Source: Microbulbifer guangxiensis (GTDB lineage Bacteria; Pseudomonadota; Gammaproteobacteria; Pseudomonadales; Cellvibrionaceae). Taken from it: a stretch of DNA of 64,000 nt. The stretch is taken from positions 133,997 to 197,996 of the forward strand of contig NZ_JAJSAQ010000001.1 in assembly GCF_021729075.1 (NCBI RefSeq), read 5' to 3'. Below, piece after piece: positions 54,407 through 62,672 of this stretch. The notes under the pieces were generated by a model. It saw only the letters and a list, made by a program, of their open reading frames with translations. It did no database searches and was not told the DNA's origin. How positions within the stretch are numbered: the first letter of the stretch is position 1; every line of letters starts with the position of its first letter. The position numbers and the translations under genes were made by a program.

Positions 54407-55336
54407 TCAGTTGCCGCTGAAGCGCACCGGCACGCCGATGGCGCACACATCGGTGTGGTCAGGGCGGTAGCGGAACCAGGATTCCGGGCGGTTACGGCGG
54501 GACCTGACCAGCTCGGCGAAGCTGGCGGAATCGGTGCGCATTACCTGTGCTGCCGGTCGTTCTGCTGCCGGCAGCTGGCTGGCCAGCCGGGCACTGGCGA
54601 TGCGGTTGACTGCCGGCTCGGCCAGAAGGCCGCCGGGCCCGTTGCCCCGGGCCAACTGCTGCACGGCCTCCATACCGCTGATCACACGGCCGAAGACCGT
54701 GGTGTTGCGATCGAGATAGCGCTGAGCCGAGCCGATGACGATATAGAAATCCGTGCCGCCACTGTCAGCGCCCTCTTCGCGGGCCATGGCCACAGATCCG
54801 TAACAGTGGACCATCCAGGTCTTGCCACTGGCGGGATCGCGGGCGGCAGGGAAACCGCCGCTGAACCCGGTCTCCTCGGCGTAACCGTCGGGGCCGGGGA
54901 TAGGGTTGAACTTGTCGGCGGCTATTGCCCCAGTGGTGAATTCGGCCGGGATAGTGCGTTTGGCTTTGCCTGTCTCCCGCTGACCGGACTGGTCTCCACC
55001 CTGCGCTACAAAACCGTCGATGACACGGTACATGGCCAGGTTGTCGTAAAAACCCTGGGTAACCAGTTTGCGTACATTGGCGACATGGCCCGGGGCAAAC
55101 TGTTCGGCCAGCTCGATCGTGACAGGACCTGACGGCAGCTCCAGTATGAGGAGGTTTTCTGGTCGGACAGCCCGCCAATCAGTATCGGGCGCGCCGGCGA
55201 TGATCAGGCTGGGGGCGCGGACTGGCGAGGTCTCTTCCGGATTCGGCGCTGCAATGACAACTTTCGCGCCAGTTGCGCCACAGAGGGCAACAAGAAAAGT
55301 CGCCATCAACTGACGGATTATTTTGGGGGAGGGCAA
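54407..55336 (-). CDS. Periplasmic cyclophilin-type peptidyl-prolyl isomerase
   Basis: The 309-residue protein has a signal peptide (IIRQLMATFLVALCGATGAKVVIAA). The cyclophilin domain has YDNLAMYRVIDGFVAQGGDQSG (catalytic Arg in YRVI), GSVAMARE, DSGGTDFYIVIG, YLDRNTTVFGRVISGMEAVQ. It carries a ~60-residue C-terminal extension with a Cys (DVCAIGVPVRFSGN). TTG 55336 is favoured because AAGGAG lies five to six bases upstream. Confidence 0.88.
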   Translation of the reverse strand: MPSPKIIRQLMATFLVALCGATGAKVVIAAPNPEETSPVRAPSLIIAGAPDTDWRAVRPENLLILELPSGPVTIELAEQFAPGHVANVRKLVTQGFYDNLAMYRVIDGFVAQGGDQSGQRETGKAKRTIPAEFTTGAIAADKFNPIPGPDGYAEETGFSGGFPAARDPASGKTWMVHCYGSVAMAREEGADSGGTDFYIVIGSAQRYLDRNTTVFGRVISGMEAVQQLARGNGPGGLLAEPAVNRIASARLASQLPAAERPAAQVMRTDSASFAELVRSRRNRPESWFRYRPDHTDVCAIGVPVRFSGN

Positions 55337-55484
55337 GTGCGGCTCCTTATTGGTTGGTTATTTTGAAGGCCAAAGTGGCGCCTGAAGCTATGTTAACCGC
55401 TTGCAGCTGCGCGCTCAGTCACAACTTGCGATCCCTGGCGAATTAGTTCTCCAATCCGCTTTTCCAAGTTGCATGAATTGCCTA

Positions 55485-55498
55485 TCATTCATGAATGA
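55485..55498. promoter_or_regulatory. Perfect 14 bp palindrome, candidate TetR operator
   Basis: TCATTCATGAATGA is a perfect inverted repeat 48 bases before the TetR start. TetR-type dimers usually bind such palindromes in their own promoters, so autoregulation is plausible. Confidence 0.45.
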
Positions 55499-55545
55499 AC
55501 AGTCAATTTCAGTCTGGAAATGCAAGGACAGGTAAGGTTGCAGGT

Positions 55546-56226
55546 ATGGATAAGGCAAAAGAGAAGGTGCAGCGCTTCCGCGCACGGGAGCAGCGAATTC
55601 TGGATGCCGCCCTGGAGCTTCTGCTCGAGCACGGTGAGGAAAAGGTCACGGTGGAGCAGATTGCCGAGCGGGTAGATATTGGTAAGGGCACCATCTACAA
55701 GCACTTCATCTCCAAGACAGAGATCTATATGCGCCTGTTGATGGACTATGAAAAGGCGCTGACCGAACGGATCAAGGCCGCAGTCGCCTCGGCGGAAAAG
55801 GGCGACATTACCGCTCCCGCGCGCGCGTACTTCGAGTCCCGAATGGCAGATCCGGCCAAAGACCGGTTGTTCCAGCGCCTCGAAGAGAAAATCATCGCGC
55901 TCAATTTGGCGCCGGAAATGATCGCCGACCTTCATGCCATCCGCAATTCCAATGCCGAGGCCCTGAACCGGGTCTTTGAGCGTCGTATGGAGGAGGGCAA
56001 GCTGAAGCGGGTGCCGGCCTATTTTTATTACTCCACCTACTGGGCGCTGGTACAGGGGGCGGTGGAACTCTACCACTCCCGCTCCTTTGCGGATGTCATC
56101 GAGGATCGTGAGGGATTGATGGAGTTCATCATGGATGTCGGCGTCCATATTGGCGACGTCTCCGGCCGCCGGCCGCCGGACCAGCCCCAGCAGCCTGGCG
56201 GCATGCCGGGGTCCTCCTTTGGCTGA
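55546..56226 (+). CDS. TetR-family transcriptional regulator
   Basis: The 226-residue protein has an N-terminal HTH (ILDAALELLLEHGEEKVTVE + QIAERVDIGKGTIYKHF) and a helical ligand domain. The C-terminus is Pro/Gln-rich. ATG 55546 was chosen over 55495, which overlaps the palindromic operator candidate. It is divergent from the cyclophilin gene and overlaps the following DUF1285 gene by 8 bases, so both are co-transcribed. The ligand is unknown. Confidence 0.88.
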   Translation: MDKAKEKVQRFRAREQRILDAALELLLEHGEEKVTVEQIAERVDIGKGTIYKHFISKTEIYMRLLMDYEKALTERIKAAVASAEKGDITAPARAYFESRMADPAKDRLFQRLEEKIIALNLAPEMIADLHAIRNSNAEALNRVFERRMEEGKLKRVPAYFYYSTYWALVQGAVELYHSRSFADVIEDREGLMEFIMDVGVHIGDVSGRRPPDQPQQPGGMPGSSFG

Positions 56227-56788
56227 GCCGCTATTCGAGCAACTGCAGAAGCTCCGGGATGAGTTTACCGGTCACCCGCCGGTGCATAAGTGGAACCCGG
56301 AGCTGTGCGGTGACATGGACCTGGTTATCTGCCGGGATGGTCGCTGGGTGCACGAGGGCACTGAAATACAGCGACAGGCACTGGTTCGCCTGTTTGCCAG
56401 TATCCTGCGTCGGGAGGGTGACGACTACTTCCTGGTAACACCGGTGGAGAAGTGGCGGATTCACGTGGAGGATGCGCCTTTTCTTGTCACTCAGGTCGCC
56501 AAGGGCGACCGCGATGGTGCCTCTTTATTGCTCTTCACCACCAACACCGGTGATGTCGTTTCCCTGACCCGGGATACAGGCTGGAGCCTGAGGCCCTTTG
56601 GCGAACCTCCACAGCCGGTGCCCTATATTGAAATCCGCGATGATCTCTGGGCCAGGGTGTCCCGCGAAGTGTATTACCAACTGGTGGGCTGGGCCACGGA
56701 GGGTACCGGCACGGGTGGTGCTACTGCTGGGTCCGCCGAGATCGACATTGTCAGTGACGGAGCGAATTTTCCTCTGGGCAGTTATTGA
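56219..56788 (+). CDS. DUF1285 protein
   Basis: The 189-residue soluble protein has the family segments HPPVHKWNPELCGDMDLVICRD + GRWVHEGTEIQR, a middle EKWRIHVEDAPFLVTQV and a C-terminal VPYIEIRDDLWARVSREVYYQLV. Its function is unknown in the family. The start was set at TTG 56219, overlapping the TetR stop; the frame open from 56135 lies within TetR and adds unrelated residues. Confidence 0.8.
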   Translation: MAEPLFEQLQKLRDEFTGHPPVHKWNPELCGDMDLVICRDGRWVHEGTEIQRQALVRLFASILRREGDDYFLVTPVEKWRIHVEDAPFLVTQVAKGDRDGASLLLFTTNTGDVVSLTRDTGWSLRPFGEPPQPVPYIEIRDDLWARVSREVYYQLVGWATEGTGTGGATAGSAEIDIVSDGANFPLGSY

Positions 56789-57286
56789 TCGCCGTTGTGA
56801 CAGTTCGCCCGTCCGGACTGTGTAGTTTTCCCCTTTTTCATCATCCCCACCGTTACATCAATTTCACTCGAGCCCTTTCCATTTTTCCTTCCCCGTTCCA
56901 GTCAGGGGCATTCTCGGACTCCGCCCGACTTTTCCGTCGCATGTTGGCTTTAATCAACCCGATTGCCAGTGAAGATCGCTCCATTGAATTCCGGTCTGTT
57001 GCTTACCAAGTAAGCATTGGGTGAAACCTGTTTGCAACAATAGTTTCACAAAAGGTCTCCCGGTGAAATTTCCTGGCAAATGTCACCGGATTGACGCTGC
57101 AAAGTAACATTTCCGCAATGTTCCCTTTCTAGACTCCCCTTCGCCCGAATCGCTCAGGCGATAAAAAAATCACGATTTCGAGGTTACCAGGGATCCGGTT
57201 TTCTGAGATTCAGGACGCACAGCTGAAACAACAAAACCGAGTTTTTGGTTGCCGAATTTTGCAACACTTCCTGTTAGGGGGAAACC
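56789..57286. promoter_or_regulatory. Long leader region before the lipoprotein-receptor pair
   Basis: About 500 bases are AT-richer than the flanks and contain no gene on either strand. They presumably hold the promoter and control sites for the pair. No Fur-box-like or other specific operator was recognised. Confidence 0.45.
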
Positions 57287-58945
57287 ATGAAGCACATAAA
57301 CCGCAAGCTGCTGCTCTCCGCCGCAATCGCCGCTCTGCTGGCCGGTTGTGACAGCGGTGGTATCAACATTGAGCCGCAGACCGTTGATAACTCAGTCGAT
57401 AATTCTGTGAGCGGTGGTGGCAACTCCGACACCAGTAATCCCTGCGCCTCCTACGAGAAGGCTGGTCAGGTACGGCAGGGCTCTTTTGACGGTACCAACT
57501 GTACCTACGCTGCCAGCTTCGTTGACTCTGGCAACCCGCTGACCGTCGACCTGAACATCCCCGCCCTTGAAAACGGTGGTGCACACATATTTGAAGGCAG
57601 TCTGTTTGTCGGCAACAACTATGACGACGACGCTTCCATGGCTGCTGCCGGTATCACTGAGGGCGGTGACGGTGCCAGGCTGAATATTCAGGCCGGCGCC
57701 ACCATCGCTTTCCCGGATTCCACCAAGTTCATGGTGGTCAATCGCGGCTCCCAGGTTTTCGCAGTGGGCACAGCGCAAGCCCCGATCACCTTTACTTCTG
57801 TCAGTGACATCGACGGTACCGTAGGTCCGGAAGAAGTCCAGCAGTGGGGTGGGATGGTGATCAACGGTTTCGGTATCACCAACAAGTGTGCCTACAGCGG
57901 CACCCTGTCTGGCGGTGACCTGGCTACTTCCGAGTGTCACCTGCTGGCTGAAGGTTCTGTTGGTAGGGACCAGTCCAACTACGGTGGTGCCAACAACGCA
58001 GACAGCTCGGGTCAGCTGGAATACGTTCGCGTCAAGCACACCGGTGCTGAAGTCAACAGTGGTGACGAGCTGAACGGTATCTCCTTCGGCGGCGTAGGCA
58101 GCGGCACTATCGTCAAGAACCTGCAGGTGTACTCCACTTACGATGATGGCATCGAGATGTTTGGCGGAGCGGTGAGCTTTGAGAACTACGTTGCCCTGTA
58201 CGTACGTGACGACTCCATCGACATCGACGAGGGCTGGAGCGGTTCCGTCACCAACGCCCTGGTTGTCCAGAGTGCAACCGATGGTAACCACTGCATCGAA
58301 TCTGACGGTATCGGCAGCTACGACGGTGACCAGGACTACGCCACATTGATTGCCGCGGGCCTGAACAGCCGCCCGGTTATCGATGGCCTGACCTGCATCA
58401 TCTCTGCTCAGGCTGGAGGAACCCATGATCCGGGCGCTGGCTGGCGTTTCCGTGAGGGCATCTTCCCGATGATCACCAACTCTATGGTTATCGCTTCCTA
58501 CAGTGCCGACGAAACCCCGGCTGACGGCAACAACTACTGCCTGCGTGTAGAGAGTGATGAGACCCTGGCCGAGGCGGCGACTGGCACTGAAGTGGCGATC
58601 ACCTCCAACATCTTCGCCTGTGAAGAAAAGACCAAGGGTGGCCCGGTTGGCGCTGACAGCCTGGAAGCCTGGGCTGTGGCCAATGGCAACGTCTTTGCCA
58701 CCATCGCTGGTGCTGTCGACCCGACTGCAGCAGCCGATACCGGTCTGCAAATTCTGGGCGGTGACCTTGGGCTTCAGTCCCTGCCGGTTGACACCATGCT
58801 GGTAGACGGTGCCGCTGTGGGTATTAGCCCGATTGAGCGCGCCTACCTGGGTGCCCTGGACCTGAACGGCACTGATTGGACCCTAGGCTGGACCTATGGC
58901 CTGCATGAGGGCAGCCGTGCCCAGGCGCTGTGGTTCGAACAATAA
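57287..58945 (+). CDS. Surface lipoprotein paired with a TonB-dependent receptor
   Basis: The 552-residue protein has a lipoprotein signal (LLLSAAIAALLAGC), then a Ser/Asn/Gly-rich linker. The body is likely a right-handed beta-helix: LEYVRVKHTGAEVNSG, DELNGISFGGVGSGTIVKNL + QVYSTYDDGIEMFGG, NYVALYVRDDSIDIDEGW. Several Cys pairs are seen. ATG 57287 follows AGGGGGAAACC. The receptor gene starts 116 bases later. A ligand-capturing role like SusD is inferred from the pairing only. Confidence 0.75.
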   Translation: MKHINRKLLLSAAIAALLAGCDSGGINIEPQTVDNSVDNSVSGGGNSDTSNPCASYEKAGQVRQGSFDGTNCTYAASFVDSGNPLTVDLNIPALENGGAHIFEGSLFVGNNYDDDASMAAAGITEGGDGARLNIQAGATIAFPDSTKFMVVNRGSQVFAVGTAQAPITFTSVSDIDGTVGPEEVQQWGGMVINGFGITNKCAYSGTLSGGDLATSECHLLAEGSVGRDQSNYGGANNADSSGQLEYVRVKHTGAEVNSGDELNGISFGGVGSGTIVKNLQVYSTYDDGIEMFGGAVSFENYVALYVRDDSIDIDEGWSGSVTNALVVQSATDGNHCIESDGIGSYDGDQDYATLIAAGLNSRPVIDGLTCIISAQAGGTHDPGAGWRFREGIFPMITNSMVIASYSADETPADGNNYCLRVESDETLAEAATGTEVAITSNIFACEEKTKGGPVGADSLEAWAVANGNVFATIAGAVDPTAAADTGLQILGGDLGLQSLPVDTMLVDGAAVGISPIERAYLGALDLNGTDWTLGWTYGLHEGSRAQALWFEQ

Positions 58946-59061
58946 GAAGTAATGGTTGGGGACCGAGTGCCTGATCCCTTGGGGCGCCACTTTCTCAAAG
59001 GGAGTCGGCGCCCTGTTTGATTCTACCGCAGTGGTATACAGGAACGATAAGAGGCCTGGAA

Positions 59062-61797
59062 ATGGTTAAGAAAGAAAAATTTCAGAGAGCGCCGTTGGTA
59101 CTGGCTATCGCCACGGCCTTCTCCCTGGCATCCGGTGTCATGGCACAGGATGCAGAACTGGTCGAAAAGGGTACTGCGCCGCAATTGAGCGCTCCCCAAT
59201 TCGAAGAAGTGATGGTCCAGGGGCGTCTGCGCGACTCTGCCGAGATGCTGATCAATGAGCGCCTGGAAGAAGAGGTCGTGACCGACGTGCTGGGCTCCGA
59301 GATCATCGGCCGGGTGGGGGACTCCACGGTTGCAGCGGCACTGCGCCGTGTATCGGGCCTGTCTCTGGTCAATGACAAGTTTGTGTATGTGCGCGGCCTC
59401 GGTGAGCGCTATTCCAGCACCACCCTGAACGGCGCCACGGTTCCCTCTCCGGATCTCACCCGCAACGTAATCCCGCTGGATATCTTCCCCACCTCGGTTG
59501 TAGATTCCCTGGCGGTACAGAAGTCCTACTCAGCAGACCAGCCTGCGACCTTCGGCGGCGGTAATGTGGATATCCGCACCAAGAGCATCCCGGATGACCT
59601 GACTTTCGCGGTTGAAGTCGGCACTGGCATGAATACTGAAACCGATGGCGATGTGTTGAGCTACCGCGGTGGTGACGATGATGCCTTTGGCACCGATGAC
59701 GGTACCCGTGGCATGGCCAGCGAGCTGGACTGGTACCTGGAGCGTTTCCAGGGGCGCCTCGGTGTGCAGGACATTCGCAATACGCTGGAACGTGAGGGTG
59801 TGCAGTTCGGATCAGCCCAGGAGGCGAACCAGGCGGCCCAGGCGCTGAACCGCGAAATCGCCACCTACCTGAACCGTGACATCGCGATCGAGGAAGACTC
59901 CAGTAACCCGGACAGCGATATAAAGGGCAGTGTTGGTAACCGTTTCTACTTTGGTGACAACTGGGAGCTGGGTTTTCTGGCTGGCGCTTCCTACAAGAGC
60001 AAGTGGCGTGAAGAGCAGCGCCTGAAGCGCAGCTATGGTTTCCCGGAAGCGCGTATTGATACCCAGGAGAAGTCCACCTATTCAGTGGATCTGAGTGGCA
60101 ACCTGAACCTGGGCCTGCGTTACGGTGATGAGCATGAGATCACCACGACCAGCCTGTACCTGCGCAACACCGACGACGAGACCGCAATCCGCGATTACTT
60201 CAATGAAAACCGCGAAGTATCCGATGGTCGTGGTTTCCGCGAATACAGCATCAAGTATGAAGAGCGCGACCTGTTCGTAAACCAGGCCAAAGGCTCTCAC
60301 TCAATCGGCATGGCTACCAAGGCAATGGTCCCCGGAGGCGTGCTGAACTGGGTGCCGGAAGATGCAGTTCTGGACTGGCATTATTCGGAGTCCACAGCGG
60401 CTACCGATATCCCCAATGAGGTTAACGTCAACGCCGATACGTCTACCGATGCCACCGGTGAGGTTGTGAGCTCCGCCGTTAGTGTTGGTGTCAACGGTGC
60501 CGGCTTCCGGTTCACCAAACTGGAGGATGAAGTCAGGAGTTATGGCTGGCTGGTGACATTGCCGCTGACGTTCTCTACCTCAAGGCTGGAGCTGGCCGGT
60601 GGCTTTGCCCGCACTGAGAAAGGCCGCACGTATGAGCAGACCGAGTTCCGGCTCGGTGCGCTGAGCGTTGCCAACCCGGCCTCACTGCAGGGCGGTCTTG
60701 ACGAGGTCTTCGGCGATGAGAGTATCACCAACCCGGAAAACAACTTTGTCTTCGACCGGGCTGGCGCCAACAGCCAGAGCTACATTGCAGCAACCCTGAC
60801 CGATGCCGCATTCGGTAAGTTCGACTGGACTCTGAATGAAACCTGGCGCGTCTCCGCCGGTGCCCGCTGGGAAGAATATAACCAGGTGGCACTGGACTGG
60901 AACCCCTATGGTTTTACCCCAGGGGATCCGCAGATCACCATGGATCGGGAAGAGCTGGAGAATGCCGTCTTTTCCGAGGACGCCATTTATCCCTCGCTCT
61001 CCCTGACGTACATGGGGTCTCTTTGGGCGGAGACATTCCAGCTCCGCTTTGGCGCCAGCAAGACGGCTGTTCGCCCGGATTTGCGTGAGATCACCGATGC
61101 AATCTACATCGATCCGATCACGGATGAGCAGATCAAGGGTAATCCCAACGCCCGCCCGTCTGAGATCAGCAACTACGATATCCGTGCTGAGTGGTTCTTT
61201 GATCATGGCGACAATCTGACACTGTCCGCTTACTACAAGGACATTGCGGCCCCGATTGAATTTTTCGAGCTGGGTTCCAGTGACACCAACGTGGCTCGTG
61301 AGATCATCAATGCGGAATCCGGTGAGATTACCGGCATCGAGCTTGAGGGCCTGAAGACCATGGACTTCCTCGGAGAAGTCATGGCCAGCTTCTTCCTGCA
61401 GGGCAATATCACTGTCCAGGACTCTGAGCTGGTTGCCGGTGCTGAGGCCGACGCGCCGACAAACCCGGTACGGGAAATGACCGGTGCATCCGAGTACGTG
61501 GTGAACATGCTGTTGGGCTTCGACTCACCTGACGGGAACCACGCGGCGACGCTGGGTTACAACGTGTTTGGTGAGCGCCTTTACCTTGCGGGTCGCAATG
61601 GTGCCCCGGATGCCTTCGAGCAGCCGTTCCACTCTCTGGATCTGACTTACTCCTGGTATCCCACTGAGCAGATGACCCTGAAGGCCAAACTGCAGAACCT
61701 GCTGGATGAGTCTGTGGAGATCGAGCGCAGTGGCGTCACAGTGTATGAAGAGGAGCCGGGCTCCTCTTTCTCTCTGAGTGCCCAGTATCAGTTCTGA
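59062..61797 (+). CDS. TonB-dependent outer-membrane receptor
   Basis: The 911-residue protein has a signal peptide (FQRAPLVLAIATAFSLASGVMA), a TonB-box-like EEVMVQG and a plug domain: DSTVAAALRRVSGLSLVNDK + FVYVRGLGERYSST, NVIPLDIFPTSVVDSLAVQK. A 22-strand barrel follows to a C-terminal SFSLSAQYQF. It should import a bulky ligand using ExbBD-TonB energy. ATG 59062 follows GAGGCCTGG. It pairs with the upstream lipoprotein; the substrate is unknown. Confidence 0.9.
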   Translation: MVKKEKFQRAPLVLAIATAFSLASGVMAQDAELVEKGTAPQLSAPQFEEVMVQGRLRDSAEMLINERLEEEVVTDVLGSEIIGRVGDSTVAAALRRVSGLSLVNDKFVYVRGLGERYSSTTLNGATVPSPDLTRNVIPLDIFPTSVVDSLAVQKSYSADQPATFGGGNVDIRTKSIPDDLTFAVEVGTGMNTETDGDVLSYRGGDDDAFGTDDGTRGMASELDWYLERFQGRLGVQDIRNTLEREGVQFGSAQEANQAAQALNREIATYLNRDIAIEEDSSNPDSDIKGSVGNRFYFGDNWELGFLAGASYKSKWREEQRLKRSYGFPEARIDTQEKSTYSVDLSGNLNLGLRYGDEHEITTTSLYLRNTDDETAIRDYFNENREVSDGRGFREYSIKYEERDLFVNQAKGSHSIGMATKAMVPGGVLNWVPEDAVLDWHYSESTAATDIPNEVNVNADTSTDATGEVVSSAVSVGVNGAGFRFTKLEDEVRSYGWLVTLPLTFSTSRLELAGGFARTEKGRTYEQTEFRLGALSVANPASLQGGLDEVFGDESITNPENNFVFDRAGANSQSYIAATLTDAAFGKFDWTLNETWRVSAGARWEEYNQVALDWNPYGFTPGDPQITMDREELENAVFSEDAIYPSLSLTYMGSLWAETFQLRFGASKTAVRPDLREITDAIYIDPITDEQIKGNPNARPSEISNYDIRAEWFFDHGDNLTLSAYYKDIAAPIEFFELGSSDTNVAREIINAESGEITGIELEGLKTMDFLGEVMASFFLQGNITVQDSELVAGAEADAPTNPVREMTGASEYVVNMLLGFDSPDGNHAATLGYNVFGERLYLAGRNGAPDAFEQPFHSLDLTYSWYPTEQMTLKAKLQNLLDESVEIERSGVTVYEEEPGSSFSLSAQYQF

Positions 61798-61834
61798 TCA
61801 AAGGAATCGACAAAACAAGAAGGGATGACATTGA

Positions 61835-61862
61835 GGGGGCTGCTGCAGCCCCCGGCTTTTTT
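61835..61862 (+). terminator. Terminator after the TonB-dependent receptor
   Basis: GGGGGCTGC and GCAGCCCCC pair with almost no loop, followed by CGGCTTTTTT. Confidence 0.8.
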
Positions 61863-61875
61863 ATCGACGGGACTG

Positions 61876-62505
61876 TCAGCCCACGGAACGCAGGTGGTGC
61901 TTGAAGTCCTCCACCAGCTTGGCGGTTTCGATGGTTTCACAGCATTGCCCCTGCAACCGCTCGACACAGCTGTCCTGCAGTGCCTGGCTGACCGCAGCGG
62001 TGGCATCCGCGACGAGAACCGGGCAATAGCCATAGTCCGCTGCGGCCCGGATCGTGGATTCGACACTGGTATTGGTATGTACACCGCAGCAATAGAGCTG
62101 CTGGACATCCAGCTGGACGAGCAGGGCGTGGATATTGGTGTTGCCGAATGGTCCCGAGCCGGTCTTGTTGACGATCAGCTCGTCGTCATGCGGACTCACA
62201 GAGTCGATGAATTCTGACTCCCGGGAACCCGGGGTGGCCAGCAGCCCGGCCCGCTTCTGCCAGAAGGTGCGCTCGCGTCCGTCTTTGGTCTTGCTTCGGG
62301 TGCGAATATGCAGGACCTCGATGCCCTTGTCGCGGAAGATTGCCTGCAGTTTCTGAACATTGGGCAGGACCTGCTGTTCCAGTCGATCGAAAAAGTAGTC
62401 CTGATCTGCAGTACTGAACGGGCAGCGGTCGCTTTGCCTGAAAATCCCCTCACCGCGAACGGCGCAGAGATGCTGGAGATCGATACAGAGCAGGGCGGAT
62501 TTCAT
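61876..62505 (-). CDS. Isochorismatase-fold hydrolase with Ser at the usual Cys position
   Basis: The 209-residue protein has catalytic-site Asp9 (LLCIDLQHL) and Lys114 (IVNKTGSGPF) of the isochorismatase superfamily. The nucleophile motif usually reads GV.T..CV..T; here it is GVHTNTSVEST with Ser147 in place of Cys, while Cys139 and Cys140 lie just before. It may act like isochorismatases that need no Cys, or be altered. ATG 62505 follows GAAGAG. The substrate is unknown. Confidence 0.78.
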   Translation of the reverse strand: MKSALLCIDLQHLCAVRGEGIFRQSDRCPFSTADQDYFFDRLEQQVLPNVQKLQAIFRDKGIEVLHIRTRSKTKDGRERTFWQKRAGLLATPGSRESEFIDSVSPHDDELIVNKTGSGPFGNTNIHALLVQLDVQQLYCCGVHTNTSVESTIRAAADYGYCPVLVADATAAVSQALQDSCVERLQGQCCETIETAKLVEDFKHHLRSVG

Positions 62506-62672
62506 CGCGTTTCTCTTCAATGGCTACAGGATGGCGCGGGAAGCTTCTCTCAGTGTAGCCAATGCCTGTGGTTGCGTTTCAGGCCGGGCTGGATGGCAGG
62601 GGGTGGGATTGGCGGCACAAAAAAGGGCGCTCAAGGAGCGCCCGGACAAGGAAATATGGTGACCCGTTGGTC

